Shown here: piece by piece, positions 45,655-56,223 of the stretch
Numbering within the stretch: position 1 is the stretch's first letter
Layout: every line of letters starts with the position of its first letter
NCBI GenBank assembly: GCA_941918925.1
Contig: OW799233.1
Location: 44,196,275 to 44,260,274, forward strand
Source of the DNA: Phyto melanocephala
Lineage: Eukaryota > Arthropoda > Insecta > Diptera > Rhinophoridae
DNA: 64,000 nucleotides
Direction of reading: 5' to 3'
Notes under the pieces: generated by a model
The model's input: only the letters and a program-made list of their open reading frames with translations
What the model was told of the DNA's origin: nothing
Database searches by the model: none
Position numbers and translations under genes: made by a program

Positions 45655-47083
45655 ACTCCAACATAACTTCGAATTTTAAAATTTACACATTAGAAAGTGT
45701 AATCACATTTTAAGCAATTTTGTTTTAATTTTGTTGATAGATGTAATAACACAATATTCGAACGTAATTTCGAATTTTAAATTTATTCCAACATAACTTC
45801 GAATTTTAAAATTTACATATTAGCAAGTGTAATCACATTTTAAGCAATTTTGTTTTAATTTTGTTGATAGATGTAATAACACAATATTCGAACGTAATTT
45901 CGAATTTTAAATTTATTCCAACATAACTTCGAATTTTAAAATTTACACATTAGCAAGTGTAATCACATTTTAAGCAATTTTGTTTTAATTTTGTTGATAG
46001 ATGTAATAACACATATTCGAACGTAATCTCGAATTTTAAATTTATTCCAACATAACTTCGAATTTTTAAATTTAAACATTAGCAAGTGTAATCACATTTT
46101 AAGCAATTTTGTTTTAATTTTGTTGATAGATGTAATAACACAATATTCGAACGTAATTTCGAATTTTAAATTTATTCCAACATAACTTCGAATTTTAAAA
46201 TTTACACATTAGCAAGTGTAATCACATTTTAAGCAATTTTGTTTTAATTTTGTTGATAGATGTAATAACACAATATTCGAACGTAATTTCGAATTTTAAA
46301 TTTATTCCAACATAACTTCGAATTTTAAAATTTACACATTAGCAAGTGTAATCACATTTTAAGCAATTTTGTTTTAATTTTGTTGATAGATGTAATAACA
46401 CAATATTTGAACGTAATTTCGAATTTTAAATTTATTCCAACATAACTTCGAATTTTAAAATTTACATATTAGAAAGTGTGATCACATTTTAAGCAATTTT
46501 GTTTTAATTTTGTTGATAGATGTAATAACACAATATTCGAACGTAATTTCGAATTTTAAATTTATTCCAACATAACTTCGAATTTTTAAATTTAAACATT
46601 AGCAAGTGTAATCACATTTTAAGCAATTTTGTTTTAATTTTGTTGATAGATGTAATAACACAATATTCGAACGTAATTTCGAATTTTAAATTTATTCCAA
46701 CATAACTTCGAATTTTAAAATTTACACATTAGCAAGTGTAATCACATTTTAAGCAATTTTGTTTTAATTTTGTTGATAGATGTAATAACACAATATTCGA
46801 ACGTAATTTCGAATTTTAAATTTATTCCAACATAACTTCGAATTTTAAAATTTACACATTAGCAAGTGTAATCACATTTTAAGCAATTTTGTTTTAATTT
46901 TGTTGATAGATGTAATAACACAATATTTGAACGTAATTTCGAATTTTAAATTTATTCCAACATAACTTCGAATTTTAAAATTTACATATTAGAAAGTGTA
47001 ATCACATTTTGAGCAATTTTGTTTTAATTTTGTTGATAGATGTAATAACACAATATTCGAACGTAATTTCGAATTTTAAATTT
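45655..47083. repeat. 130-bp tandem (satellite-like) array, 11 units
   Basis: Units start at 45655, 45785, 45915, 46044, 46174, 46304, 46434, 46564, 46694, 46824 and 46954. Each has CCAACATAACTTCGAATTTT, TTAGCAAGTGTAATCACATT, TTTTGTTGATAGATGTAATA and ATATTCGAACGTAATTTCG. Units are above about 95% alike. Variant positions recur every fourth unit, so 46044-46563 and 46564-47083 are a duplicated 520-bp higher-order block. It starts about 2 kb after the trx stop codon. Confidence 0.95.
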
Positions 47084-48040
47084 GTTAAATGTTTAAGCGG
47101 TTTTTTGTAAGAAAAAATGTTAAATTTTGTAAAAAATAAAAAAAATTATAAACAACACGGTAATGTACAAAAATTCAAACACTTTGATAATTTTTTATTT
47201 CCATTTTAAAAATATTTTCACATTCGAATTGCTGACATAAATTCAACATATTTGCTAAAAAAAATAAAAAAAATTTAAACATAATTTTGAATTTTACTTT
47301 TATTAAAAGTTTGTTCGAAAGTTTTGAAATTTTTTAAAATTTTTCAGATTTTATTTCTTCAAAGTAGTTTATTTTTTTTTTCTTTAATTTTTTAAAATAT
47401 TTTTTCTCTTTATCCTTGAAATTCTTAGAATAACTTCTTTCTCGTTTTTTTGAAATTCTTTAAAGCTCTTAAAATCATTCTTTTTTTTTAACACACATTT
47501 TATTTTTTCAGTAAAATATAACTAAATAACTAATAATAATAATATGTTATAACTAAATAAATCAAACACTATATTTAAGCGTGATGATATTAATTAAAAA
47601 AGAAGCGTTTTATTATGTAATTAAAAAAAGCAGTATTCAATATATTATGAGAAGAAGCAAAAAAAAACCTTTAATTTTTAACTAAATATAAATAAACATA
47701 CTTAAGATTAAAAGTAAAAAAAATATATATATATATATATTAATCTAAGATTTAGCTTAAACAAATGTATCTCTTTAAATAAAAAAAAAAATAATAATAA
47801 TAACAATAACAAAATATGTATTTAATTATTATCTATAGAATTATTAATTATTTAAAAAGAAAATAAAACTAAAAATAATTGTTATTAAGTTTAAATATTT
47901 TATGTTTAGTAAAATAAGAAAAAAAAAAATAATAATAAATAAAGGAATGTAACTGTATATCTATATAAACCTAATTCATCACTAACCAACAACAATAATT
48001 AAAAAAAAATTTGTAAAATGTTTTAATATAAAATAATTTT
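47084..48040. other. AT-rich non-coding segment
   Basis: Poly-A/poly-T tracts, a (TA)n run near 47727-47739 and ATA-type simple repeats. No gene, RNA or mobile-element signature is seen. Confidence 0.5.
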
Positions 48041-48049
48041 ATTACTTTT

Positions 48050-48455
48050 TTTTTTTTCATTAAACATGAACAATCCAAAACATTTGCAATAATTACAGAA
48101 ACAACAATGGATATGATTTTCAAACATGTTCACATGAGAAGAACACCAGCAGTGAGATAAAATTCACCAAAGCGGTGGAGATTGGGCCCAAAAGAGGATG
48201 TGTTTCCCATTTTTTCCTTTTTAGTACAATTAAAAGAACCACGAAAGCAAGTGACACTAAATTAGAATAAATTACTAAATGAATGGTAATTAGATCACAC
48301 TTGCACATAAAGTTTTGTTAAGAAAAAAAACATTGTTTTGAAGAATTGCGACATTTTTTGATTCTTGTTCTTCTCATGTGAACATGTTTGAAAATCATAT
48401 CCATTGTTGTTTCTGTAATTATTGCAAATGTTTTGGATTGTTCAATGTTTAATGA
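48050..48455. repeat. long inverted repeat (arms about 90-100 bp, spacer about 210 bp)
   Basis: The left arm (about 48058-48145: CATTAAACATGAACAATCC through GATTTTCAAACATGTTCAC) is matched by an inverted right arm (about 48369-48455: GTGAACATGTTTGAAAATC through GGATTGTTCAATGTTTAATG). Arms are nearly identical. The spacer has a 62-codon minus frame (48308-48120) with a hydrophobic N-terminal stretch, for which I recognise no family. It could be a fold-back element or an inverted duplication. Confidence 0.8.
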
Positions 48456-48459
48456 AAAA

Positions 48460-49600
48460 AAAAAATAATAATAATTTTATTACTATTTTAATGCATTAAC
48501 AAAAAAAAAAAAAAATTAAATGGAATGAAAATGAAAATAATCAAAAAAAAGTGCAAATTACACAATATGCTTTCACTTTAATTTATTTCAATATAAAACT
48601 AATAGTATAATCGAAATGATGATTATGTCACTAAAAAACAATTCTATACATATTATTAAATGTTATAAGTTTTAGTTTTTTATTCTAAAATAACTTTTTA
48701 TTTTAAATTTTAAGTAAAAACATAAACAATTTTTACAGGGGTTTAAAAACATAAATTTGCTTGTATATAAAAAACAAAAACAACAATTATTTTTATAATA
48801 CTATACGACAAAAAAACTATATTATTATTATTTTTGTTAAAATGCATATACACTCTAAAACTAATAACACACATCACTTGGTAACAATATTTAACATTTA
48901 TATATTTCAATATTGTTTTCTCAATGGAATTTTTTTATTTAAAAATTTTTATTCCCTAAAGAAAAATATATTTCTATTTTACTTATTTTATTATGCTTTT
49001 ACTAAAAAAAAAAAAAATTATATATGTATATATATAAAACATATATTTGTGTGTCCTTCTTGTCTTTTTTTAATTAATTTATTATGTGAAAAACAAAAAA
49101 AAAAAACTAACACATTTTCATGAGTTGAAAAATTTTGGTATTATATATTTTTAATTTGTAAGTAAAATTTTCAGATGTATCTTCTCTAATTTTAAACGTA
49201 AACAACACATACATATAAATATATATATTTATCTTTATTATTTATCTAAATTGTATAAAGTTTTCGAGATATTTGTAACTTAAACTAAAATTATGAAAAA
49301 AAAAAAAATTAAACAAAAAATTATTAATTATTATTACACCAATAAATATAAAAGAGAAAAGAACATTTTAATTCTTAACCCTATATAAATGTAATAAAAA
49401 AAAAATCAAGAACAACAACAATAAAAAAAAAATTAAAACAAAAATCAATCAAATAGTGGTTTAATTTACTAATATTGTATAGTAATTATATAAGGATATA
49501 CATACTCTTAAATAAGAATTATGCCTTATGATGGAGGTGGGTGTGTTATGCATACTTATATTACAGACAAATGGACATTGTAAGATCGTCTTTAAATTAA
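48460..49600. other. AT-rich non-coding segment
   Basis: Homopolymer runs and TATA-type simple sequence. The open frame at 48761-49123 is Asn/Lys/Tyr/Ile/Phe-rich as expected from AT composition and is not considered a gene. Confidence 0.5.
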
Positions 49601-49605
49601 GATTA

Positions 49606-49786
49606 ATGGGTCGATTATGGATAGCAACCGAACCTCACTTACGTTGCCAGTTGCCAAAAAAGGCATTACAGATGGCAACTGGCAACTAACAGCTGTCAAT
49701 TTTATATGAAAATTTGGCAACTGAAAAATTGTAGTTGCTAGCTGGCAACGCAACTTAAATTCGGTTGCTATCCCTAATCGACCCAT
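49606..49786. mobile_element. 181-bp MITE, copy 2
   Basis: It begins ATGGGTCGATTATGGATAGC and ends GGTTGCTATCCCTAATCGACCCAT; the termini are inverted repeats of about 24 bp. Same length and orientation as the copy in trx intron 1 (15496-15676). The arms here are better conserved. Confidence 0.8.
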
Positions 49787-49846
49787 AAGAGAATATGTAT
49801 AGTAAGAGAAAATATATATATTAAAAGAATATATCGTCGACTTAAA

Positions 49847-50020
49847 AGGCCTATTAGACACGCATACTTGTCTTAAGACATGTACGATGGCATACCAAAT
49901 TTCACTGTGCAATAGCATGTATGTCGATTATGTTAGACATGTATGTTGGTTTTCAAAAATTTTTGAAAACCTGAGTCTGTCGCATACCAACATACTCATC
50001 TAATAGCGTGTCCGTCATTC
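49847..50020. mobile_element. possible MITE
   Basis: CTATTAGACACGCATACTTG at the left and the inverted CATACTCATCTAATAGCG at the right form short imperfect terminal repeats, with inner inverted phrases GATGGCATACC and TCGCATACCAACATAC. Boundaries are uncertain. Confidence 0.4.
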
Positions 50021-50271
50021 TTCATACAAAAATTCATTTAGCTTTTTGCCGCTGCTGTGTGCATATCGCAAATTTAAAAAAATTTCTTTCTAATATTATT
50101 TTCTGGAAAGAGTTTATTGAGAAATATAAAAGCTTCCCGCAATTATGGAAAATAAAATCAAATCTGTACCACAACAAACAATTGAAAATTAATGCATACA
50201 ATGCATTAACTGCCTGTTCAACGATGTCGAAAGAAAACCCAAGCGAAGTTTCATTCGTACAAATATATTGA
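50008..50271 (+). pseudogene. truncated MADF-domain ORF
   Basis: The frame contains FWKEFIEKYKSFPQLWKIKS followed by NLYHNKQLKINAYNALTACS. This matches the first half of the MADF DNA-binding domain (aromatic residues, P-x-LW, then the K/AY helix). In insects this domain occurs both in host regulators and in the accessory protein of PIF/Harbinger transposons. The second half (the KKINNLR-type helix) is absent: the frame runs into the arm of a hairpin at 50209 and stops at 50271. The first ATG is probably not meaningful. Confidence 0.55.
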
Positions 50272-50369
50272 AAACAACAACAAAAACTAAAAATTTGTTT
50301 TTGTTTTCAACGTATTTGTACGAATGAAATTTCCCTTGGTTTTCCTTTCGACATCGTTGAGCAGGCAGT
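50209..50369. repeat. hairpin, 72-bp arms and 17-bp loop
   Basis: The left arm 50209-50280 (ACTGCCTGTTCAACGATGTC ...) and right arm 50298-50369 (... GACATCGTTGAGCAGGCAGT) are inverted copies with about eight mismatches. The shared centre is TTTCATTCGTACAAATA. The left arm is also the 3' end of the MADF-like frame. Confidence 0.85.
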
Positions 50370-50399
50370 AAAAGAAAAATTAAGTGAAATAGAAAAAAA

Positions 50400-50760
50400 A
50401 TTCAACTATTGACAACTTTCCGCTTCATTGACATGTTTTCGCTTTAAAAATTTCTGCAGTCGTGATTCAGCTCTGGTCGGGTCAAGAGCTCGCGCGTCAT
50501 TGCCATTATCTCTTAAGGGCAATCAGGCCGTCCTTTTCATCCGTCTTCGAGAGTTTCGCGTCTCACTCTCGCATTGGTTAATTGCGTGGCGTCGGTTAAC
50601 TGTACCGAGATACAGTTACTCGGAGTCTCAATTGACCACATGCAAAAATTTTGAGAAGATAATTTTGCGTTCAGCTCCGACTTCCTATATGAAGGTATAG
50701 GTCGACTTGTGGATACTGAATCATCGTGGGATACCCTGGCATTATTAGTTTAAAGACTAG
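50400..50760. other. relatively GC-rich unassigned segment
   Basis: 50460-50640 is clearly richer in G and C than the surroundings and contains AACTGTACCGAGATACAGTT, a perfect short hairpin (AACTGTA/TACAGTT). The 90-codon plus frame over it resembles nothing I know. It might be a promoter or an LTR remnant; no evidence decides. Confidence 0.3.
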
Positions 50761-50775
50761 CCATTTATTTAATTA

Positions 50776-51287
50776 CACTGCTCTGCAAAAAAACATTTTT
50801 TGTCTTCCCATTTAATAAAACTATGTGGACTATATGGATTTTGACGCGCTGAACTCAAATCCGTTGTCGGTTTTTTTTCATCAGATCGGGATTTTTTTTA
50901 TGGGCGTGGCAAATTTTTCCCCCTAAATTAGTCAGGTACGGACACATATTTAATCCTAACTCGAGAACCAGTCATCCGATTTTCAAAAATAAAACACCAA
51001 AAAATGTATTATAAATTTTTTTTATTTCATTGAAATACAATTTTTCTCTATCTCTTATCGTTTTGGAGTTATTTAGAAATTATTGGAGAAAAAAATTTTT
51101 TTTCGTGCAAAATTCGTAATATTTTTCAATTTAAAAATGGAATTAAAAAAAATATAAGGCAAATATTCCACATTTTAAACTTTTTTCTGAGAACTACTTA
51201 TCTTAAAAATAAAAAAAGCCATAAACCATAAAAATTGGTTAAAAAATGTAGATTTTATTGTCAATTTATCGCAGGTACCCAATATTG
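50776..51287. repeat. left terminal inverted repeat of the 3.2-kb transposon
   Basis: 512 bp, inverted relative to 53481-53984. It ends with GCAGGTACCCAATATTG, mirrored at the inner edge of the right arm. Confidence 0.9.
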
Positions 51288-51651
51288 ACCAAATATGTGT
51301 AATGCAGCAAACAACGTCAGAGTGGGCGCACTAAAGCGCCTTGTAGCAACAATGAATGGCAACTTTTTACTTCTATCTATTTTTGTACAACAAAAACAAA
51401 TACAAGCAAACAAATTTGTCAGATTGTAATTTTGTAACAACGCCTCGCTTAAAGCACCCACCCTATCGTCACCCGTAAATAACTTCAAATTACAATAAAA
51501 AATTAAAATATTTACAGCCTCTAAATTTTTTTATTTTAAATAACACAAATTTTTTGTTAATAATTATTAATTTTTATTTAGGAAACATTGTTAAAATAAA
51601 AAAGTAGCTTAAGCTGTTCCGTTGTATGCGGAGATTCAACTTTAGTTTTCT

Positions 51652-53270
51652 TTAATTAATATTTATTTTTTTATTAATATTATCAGTTTGAGATTCTTGC
51701 CAAATTGACCAACAAAAATCTGCAAGCATTCCTTCCGATGGGTTTCCATTATAGCGCTTCTCTATATGTAACATATCTTGATGGAACCTTTTACCATGTT
51801 CGTCTGATACAGCACCAAGATTATCCGGAAAAAAATCTAGATGCGAGTCTAAAAAATGAATTTTAAGGGACATATTACACTTTAGAGCCTTGTAGGCAGA
51901 AAGTAGTTCTTCGATGATTTCATGGTAGTTTTCAGCTTTTCTGTTTCCCAAAAAATTGTGGCATATATTCACAAAAGCTGTCCATGCTCTTTCTTCCACA
52001 TTATTCAATTTCATTCTAAAGACCTCGTCCTTCATAAGCTGTCGTATTTGTGGACCTACAAATATGCCTTCTTTTACTTTAGCATCGCTGATTCTAGGAA
52101 ATTTGCTTTTGATGTATAGAAATCCTTCACCGTCCTTGTTCATTGCCTTGTGAAGAGGAGGCAGAATAATTTTTTCTTTTTGTATTAAAGGCTCTTCTGC
52201 TACACTTTTTTCTCCTGGAATAAAATTTACTCTTTTCGGTCAAATTTTAACATTGTAGTGTTTTTCTTTCGCGCGGCTATCCCATTCACATAAGAAGCAA
52301 CAAAACTTGGTATATCCACTTTGCAATCCATTTAACATTGCTACGACTTTCAAATCTTCACATACGTTCCATGAGTAATGTGAATATTTAATTTTTTGTA
52401 GTATCATCTTCATGCTACAATAGTTTTCTTTCATATTTCTTGCATACGCGAGTGGGACCGATGGCAATTTGTTGCCATTATGAAGTAAAACGGCTTTCAA
52501 ACTTGTCTTGGATGAATCAATAAAAAGCCGCCAATCCTCAGAATTATGACTGAAACACAGTTGTCGCAAAAGTCCATCAGCATTATCACAAAATACCAAA
52601 CCTTGTTCTCTGCTGAAATAACTCAAAAAAGGTTGTTCTCTATTTCGAAAGTACGAGACATTAACGTCCTTTTGCACCAAATTCCATTCTTTTAATTGGG
52701 ATGCAAAAAGCTCAGACTTGTTTTTTGAGAGCCCTAATTTACGAACTAAGTTGTTCATATCAGTTTGATTCGGAAAATAAGGTTTACTCGTTGGACTTCC
52801 AAATGAATTCGAAGAAACACCCATGCTGGCGTAAGTGAATTCAGTTTCTGAAGAAACCCTATCTTCTTCATCGTCTGTAGGAGGCAATGGAGGTAAAAAT
52901 TTACTTGTAAACTGGTCGTTTGACGCATGTAGTATTTGGATATATAACTTTATTTTTTGTTTTTTTTGTAAACCCACGTGTTTTGGTAAGGCAAAAGTAG
53001 CAATCATTTTGATGATTTTGTGGTTCACTCCAAATCGCTGGCTTCATAAACGGCAAAGACTTATAACTTCCTTTTACCCAACATCTTACCACAGCTACTA
53101 CAACATATTTTCGGCAGCCAATTTTTATCTCTATCATCGATAGGAAACCCAAAATAACGGCGATAAGCATCCTTAATCTTGGAAGATATTGTCTCCCGTT
53201 GAGAACTTAAAGTTAGATTGCCACAAACGTAACAAAATAAATTTGGAGATTTGTTACAAATCCTTGACAT
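51652..53270 (-). pseudogene. uncharacterised arthropod transposase-like protein, degraded
   Basis: Read 53270 to 51652, about 540 codons in three frame segments. Segment 1 (53270-53061) has paired cysteines CYVCGN and CCSSCGK, a zinc-finger start. Segment 2 (about 53090-52901) reads WVKGSYKSLPFMKPAIW and NDCYFCLTKTRGFTKK. Segment 3 (about 52930 on) continues to YNVKI, meets an in-frame TGA at 52242-52240, and runs on through NKDGEGFLYIKSKFPRISDA to the stop at 51652. Two frameshifts and one nonsense codon are needed. Motifs: WRLFIDSSKTSLKAVLL, CEDLKVVAML, GYTKFCCFLCEWDSR, FLDSHLDFFPDNLG and SDEHGKRFHQD. I know this protein type from many arthropod genomes as uncharacterised. The FIDSS, CEDLK and DEHGKRFH acidic residues could be a DDE/RNase-H-like triad (inference). 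Confidence 0.7.
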
Positions 53271-53480
53271 TTTGTAATATGAAAGCGTTTGTGCGTTTGT
53301 TTATACAATAAATACCAGAATATACCCTAATTTACTTAATTTGAAATCACAGGTAATTGAAAAATACTATGTTATAAATATTAATTCCAAGAACCATGCA
53401 AAATATCGTTGTACTTCAGTTCTATTACCTGCTCACTTAACGAAATGTTACATATATCATATGTAAGGCTGGTTGTATTA

Positions 53481-53984
53481 CAATATTGGGTACCTGCGGT
53501 AAATTGACAATAAAATCTACATTTTTTAACCAATTTTTATGGTTTATGGCTTTTTTTATTTTTAAGATAAGTAGTTCTCAGAAAAAAGTTTAAAATGTGG
53601 AATATTTGCCTTATATTTTTTTTAATTCCATTTTTAAATTGAAAAATATTACGAATTTTGCACGAAAAAATTTTTTTTTCTCCAATAATTTCTAAATAAC
53701 TCCAAAACGATAAGAGATAGAGAAAAATTGTATTTCAATGAAATAAAAAAAAATTTATAATACATTTTTTGGTGTTTTATTTTTGAAAATCGGATGACTG
53801 GTTCTCGAGTTAGGATTAAATATGTGTCCGTACCTGACTAAGTTAGGGGGAAAAATTTGCCACGCCCATAAAAAAAAATCCCGATCTGATGGAAAAAAAC
53901 CGACAACGGATTTGAGTTCAGCGCGTCAAAATCCATATAGTCCATATAGTTTTATTAAATGGAGGATTTTGCTGCAGAGCAGTG
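53481..53984. repeat. right terminal inverted repeat of the 3.2-kb transposon
   Basis: 504 bp, inverted relative to 50776-51287, ending GCTGCAGAGCAGTG. Confidence 0.9.
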
Positions 53985-54220
53985 TTATTAGAACCCAAAA
54001 AAAAAATTAAAATTTCTGTGTAATGAAGTATGCCGTCCGAGTTCGACAGTGTAGTAGCTAAACCCAAAAAAAAAGCATAGCAGATGTAAACAATAAGAAT
54101 TGAAAGCACAAAGCATGCCTCCGATAACGGGAAAAAAATTCATATGCTCTTCCCCACCCGTCCCTTACTTTTCAAAATTTCTCTTTACACTCATTTGTGT
54201 TCTTCTTATTATGCTTTTTT

Positions 54221-54654
54221 TATACCCTTCACACAGTGTAAAAGGGTATACATATATAGGTTTGTCATTCCGTGTGAAATTTCTACAATTTTCATTTCCG
54301 ACCCCATAAAGTATATATTTTCTGAAAGCTTATGAATAGGGGAGTCGATTAAGCTCTGTCAGTCTGTCCGTTTGTATGTTGAAATCAACTTTTTGAAGCT
54401 CCCCGAAATCGCTTGGACCCGGGTGAGGTATTAAAATATCAGAAATATTCGGGATTAGATCGGTATTGAAAATCAGAAACATCGGTACATAAACAACTGA
54501 GATATGAGCAAAAACCCACGACCACCTCGATTTTATTTTCACAAAAACAACATTACATCAACAACATACATAAATACAAACGTGTATACTGGCTAGAGAA
54601 AACGTGGCATCATATCCCAGCTGAGCCAAAAAAATTTTTTTTAAATTTTATTAT
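54221..54654 (+). mobile_element. mini-me-like element, 5' module only
   Basis: It starts TATACCCTTCACACAGTGT and AAAAGGGTATA, then GTCATTCCGTGTGAAATTTC, CCGACCCCATAAAGTATATA, GGGGAGTCGATTAAGC, GTCAGTCTGTCCG and CCCACGACCACCTCGATTTT, and ends at CCCAGCTGAGCCAAAAAAA. The next copy begins directly after it, before any 3' module. Confidence 0.8.
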
Positions 54655-55490
54655 TATACCCTTCACACAGTGAAAAAGGGTATATATAGGTTTGTCATTC
54701 CGTGTGAAATTTCTACAATTTTGATTTCCGACCCCATAAAGTATATATTTTCTGAAAGCTTATGAATAGGGGAGTCGATTAAGCGCTGTCAGTCTGTCCG
54801 TCTGACCGTCTGTCCGTGTGTATGTTGAAACTTTTTGAAGCCCCCCGACATCGCTTGGACTCGGGTGAGGTATTAAAATATCAGAAATATTCGGGAGTAG
54901 ATCGCTATTGAAAATCAGAAACATCGGTACATAAACAACTGAGATATGAGCAAAAACCCACGACCACCTCGATTTTTTTTTCACAAAAGCAACATTACAA
55001 CAACAACATACATACAAACGTGTATACTGGTTAGAAAAAACATGGCATCGAATCCCAGCTGAGCCAAAAAAAATTTTTTTTTTAATTTTTTTTTTTATTT
55101 TTTTTTGTATTTTTTTTTATTTTTTTTTTTTATTTTTTATATAATATATTATTTATATTTTTATTATTTTTTTTTTAATTTTTTTTTTTAATTTTTTTTT
55201 ATATTTTTTTTTGTTTTATATATATTATATACATAATAATTTAAATTTTTTAAAATTTTTTTTTAAATTTTTTTTTAAATTTTTTTTAACATTTTTTTTT
55301 TTTTGTTTTTTTTAACATTCATACGTGAATTTATAATTTTACAATGGGACGTTTTTATATATGTATGTTTTTATATGTATGTACGTATTTCATATGGGAT
55401 AAATGGTGACACAAACCACTGTTATTGCATGAATTCACGTTGTGAAGGGTATATAAGATTCGACACGGCCGAATATAGCGCTCTTACTTG
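54655..55490 (+). mobile_element. mini-me-like element, complete
   Basis: Complete copy: 5' hairpin at 54655, GTC-C/T repeat at about 54787-54818, end of 5' module at GAGCCAAAAAAA, about 240 bp of T/A-only linker, then the 3' module with GGGACGTTTTTATATATG and GTGAAGGGTATATAAGATTC, palindrome around GACACGGCC and CTTACTTG at 55490. The first and last 12 bp (TATACCCTTCAC, GTGAAGGGTATA) are inverted copies. Confidence 0.85.
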
Positions 55491-55497
55491 TTTTTTT

Positions 55498-55541
55498 TAT
55501 ACCCTTCACACAGTGAAAAAGGGTATATATACTGAGATATG
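55498..55541 (+). mobile_element. mini-me-like 5' hairpin stub
   Basis: Only TATACCCTTCACACAGTG and AAAAAGGGTATATATA remain, followed by CTGAGATATGA, a phrase that normally occurs about 280 bp further in. An internal deletion is the simplest reading. Confidence 0.7.
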
Positions 55542-55561
55542 ATTATTTATATTTGTATTAT

Positions 55562-55960
55562 TATACCCTTCACCTGTGGTGCACAAGGGTATATATAGCT
55601 TTGTCATTCCGTTTGTAATTTCTACAATTTTCATTTCCGACCCCATAAAGTATATATTTTCTGAAAGCTTATGAATAGAGGAGTCGATTAAGCCCTGACC
55701 GTCTGTCCGTCTATTTTTCTAAAAAAATTTTTTAAAAAAATTTAAAAAAATATAAAAAAAATAATAAAATATAAATAATATATTAAATAAAATAAAATTT
55801 TTTTGGCTCAGCTGGGATTCGATGCCACATTTATTTTAACGTGTACGTATGCACGTATTTTATATGGGATGAATGGTGATACAAACAATTGTTATTGCAT
55901 GACTACACGTTGTGAAGGGTATATAAGATTCGGCACGGCCGAATATAGCACTGTTACTTG
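55562..55960 (+). mobile_element. mini-me-like element, short complete copy
   Basis: The 5' hairpin TATACCCTTCACCTGTGG is followed by the core, GTCTGTCCGTC and a very short inside; then an A/T linker, GGCTCAGCTGGGATTCG (an inverted piece of the 5' module end) and the 3' module ending CTTACTTG at 55960. 399 bp. Confidence 0.8.
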
Positions 55961-56062
55961 TTTTTTTTTTAATTTTTTTTATTTTTGTTTTTTTTTTGTT
56001 TTATATTTATTATATATATTTTAATTACTTTTTTTTTACATTTTTTTTTTATTTTTTTTTAG

Positions 56063-56223
56063 CATACATACGTAAATTTATAATTTTACAATGGGATTAT
56101 TTTATATATGTGTGTACGTATTTCATATGGGATGAATGGTGATACAAACTACTGTTTTTGCATGACTACACGTTGTGAAGGGTATATAAGATTCGGCACG
56201 GCCGAATATAGCCCTCTTTCTTG
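56063..56223 (+). mobile_element. mini-me-like 3' module only
   Basis: It starts CATACATACGTAAATTTATA and ends with GTGAAGGGTATATAAGATTC, palindrome ATTCGGCACGGCCGAAT and CTTTCTTG. The 5' module is missing. Confidence 0.75.

Larger units (their letters stand above)
50776..53984 (-). mobile_element. 3.2-kb DNA transposon with about 510-bp terminal inverted repeats
   Basis: Left arm 50776-51287 and right arm 53481-53984 are near-identical inverted copies; the element starts CACTGCTCTGCA and ends TGCAGAGCAGTG. Both arms include GATTTTGACGCGCTGAACTC-type and ATGGGCGTGGCAAATTTTTC phrases. Between them is one degraded minus-strand gene (53270-51652). Target duplication is not clear (AATTA left, TTATTA right). 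Confidence 0.85.

Noticed and set aside
48761..49123. 120-codon open frame
   Set aside because: Asn/Lys/Tyr/Phe/Ile-rich as expected for about 85% AT sequence; no homology recognised.
54760..55017. Minus frames with KKSRWSWVFAHISVVYVPMF seen several times (54.3, 54.8 and 62.3 kb)
   Set aside because: The apparent protein conservation only reflects recent duplication of the mini-me-like 5' module; the element is non-coding.
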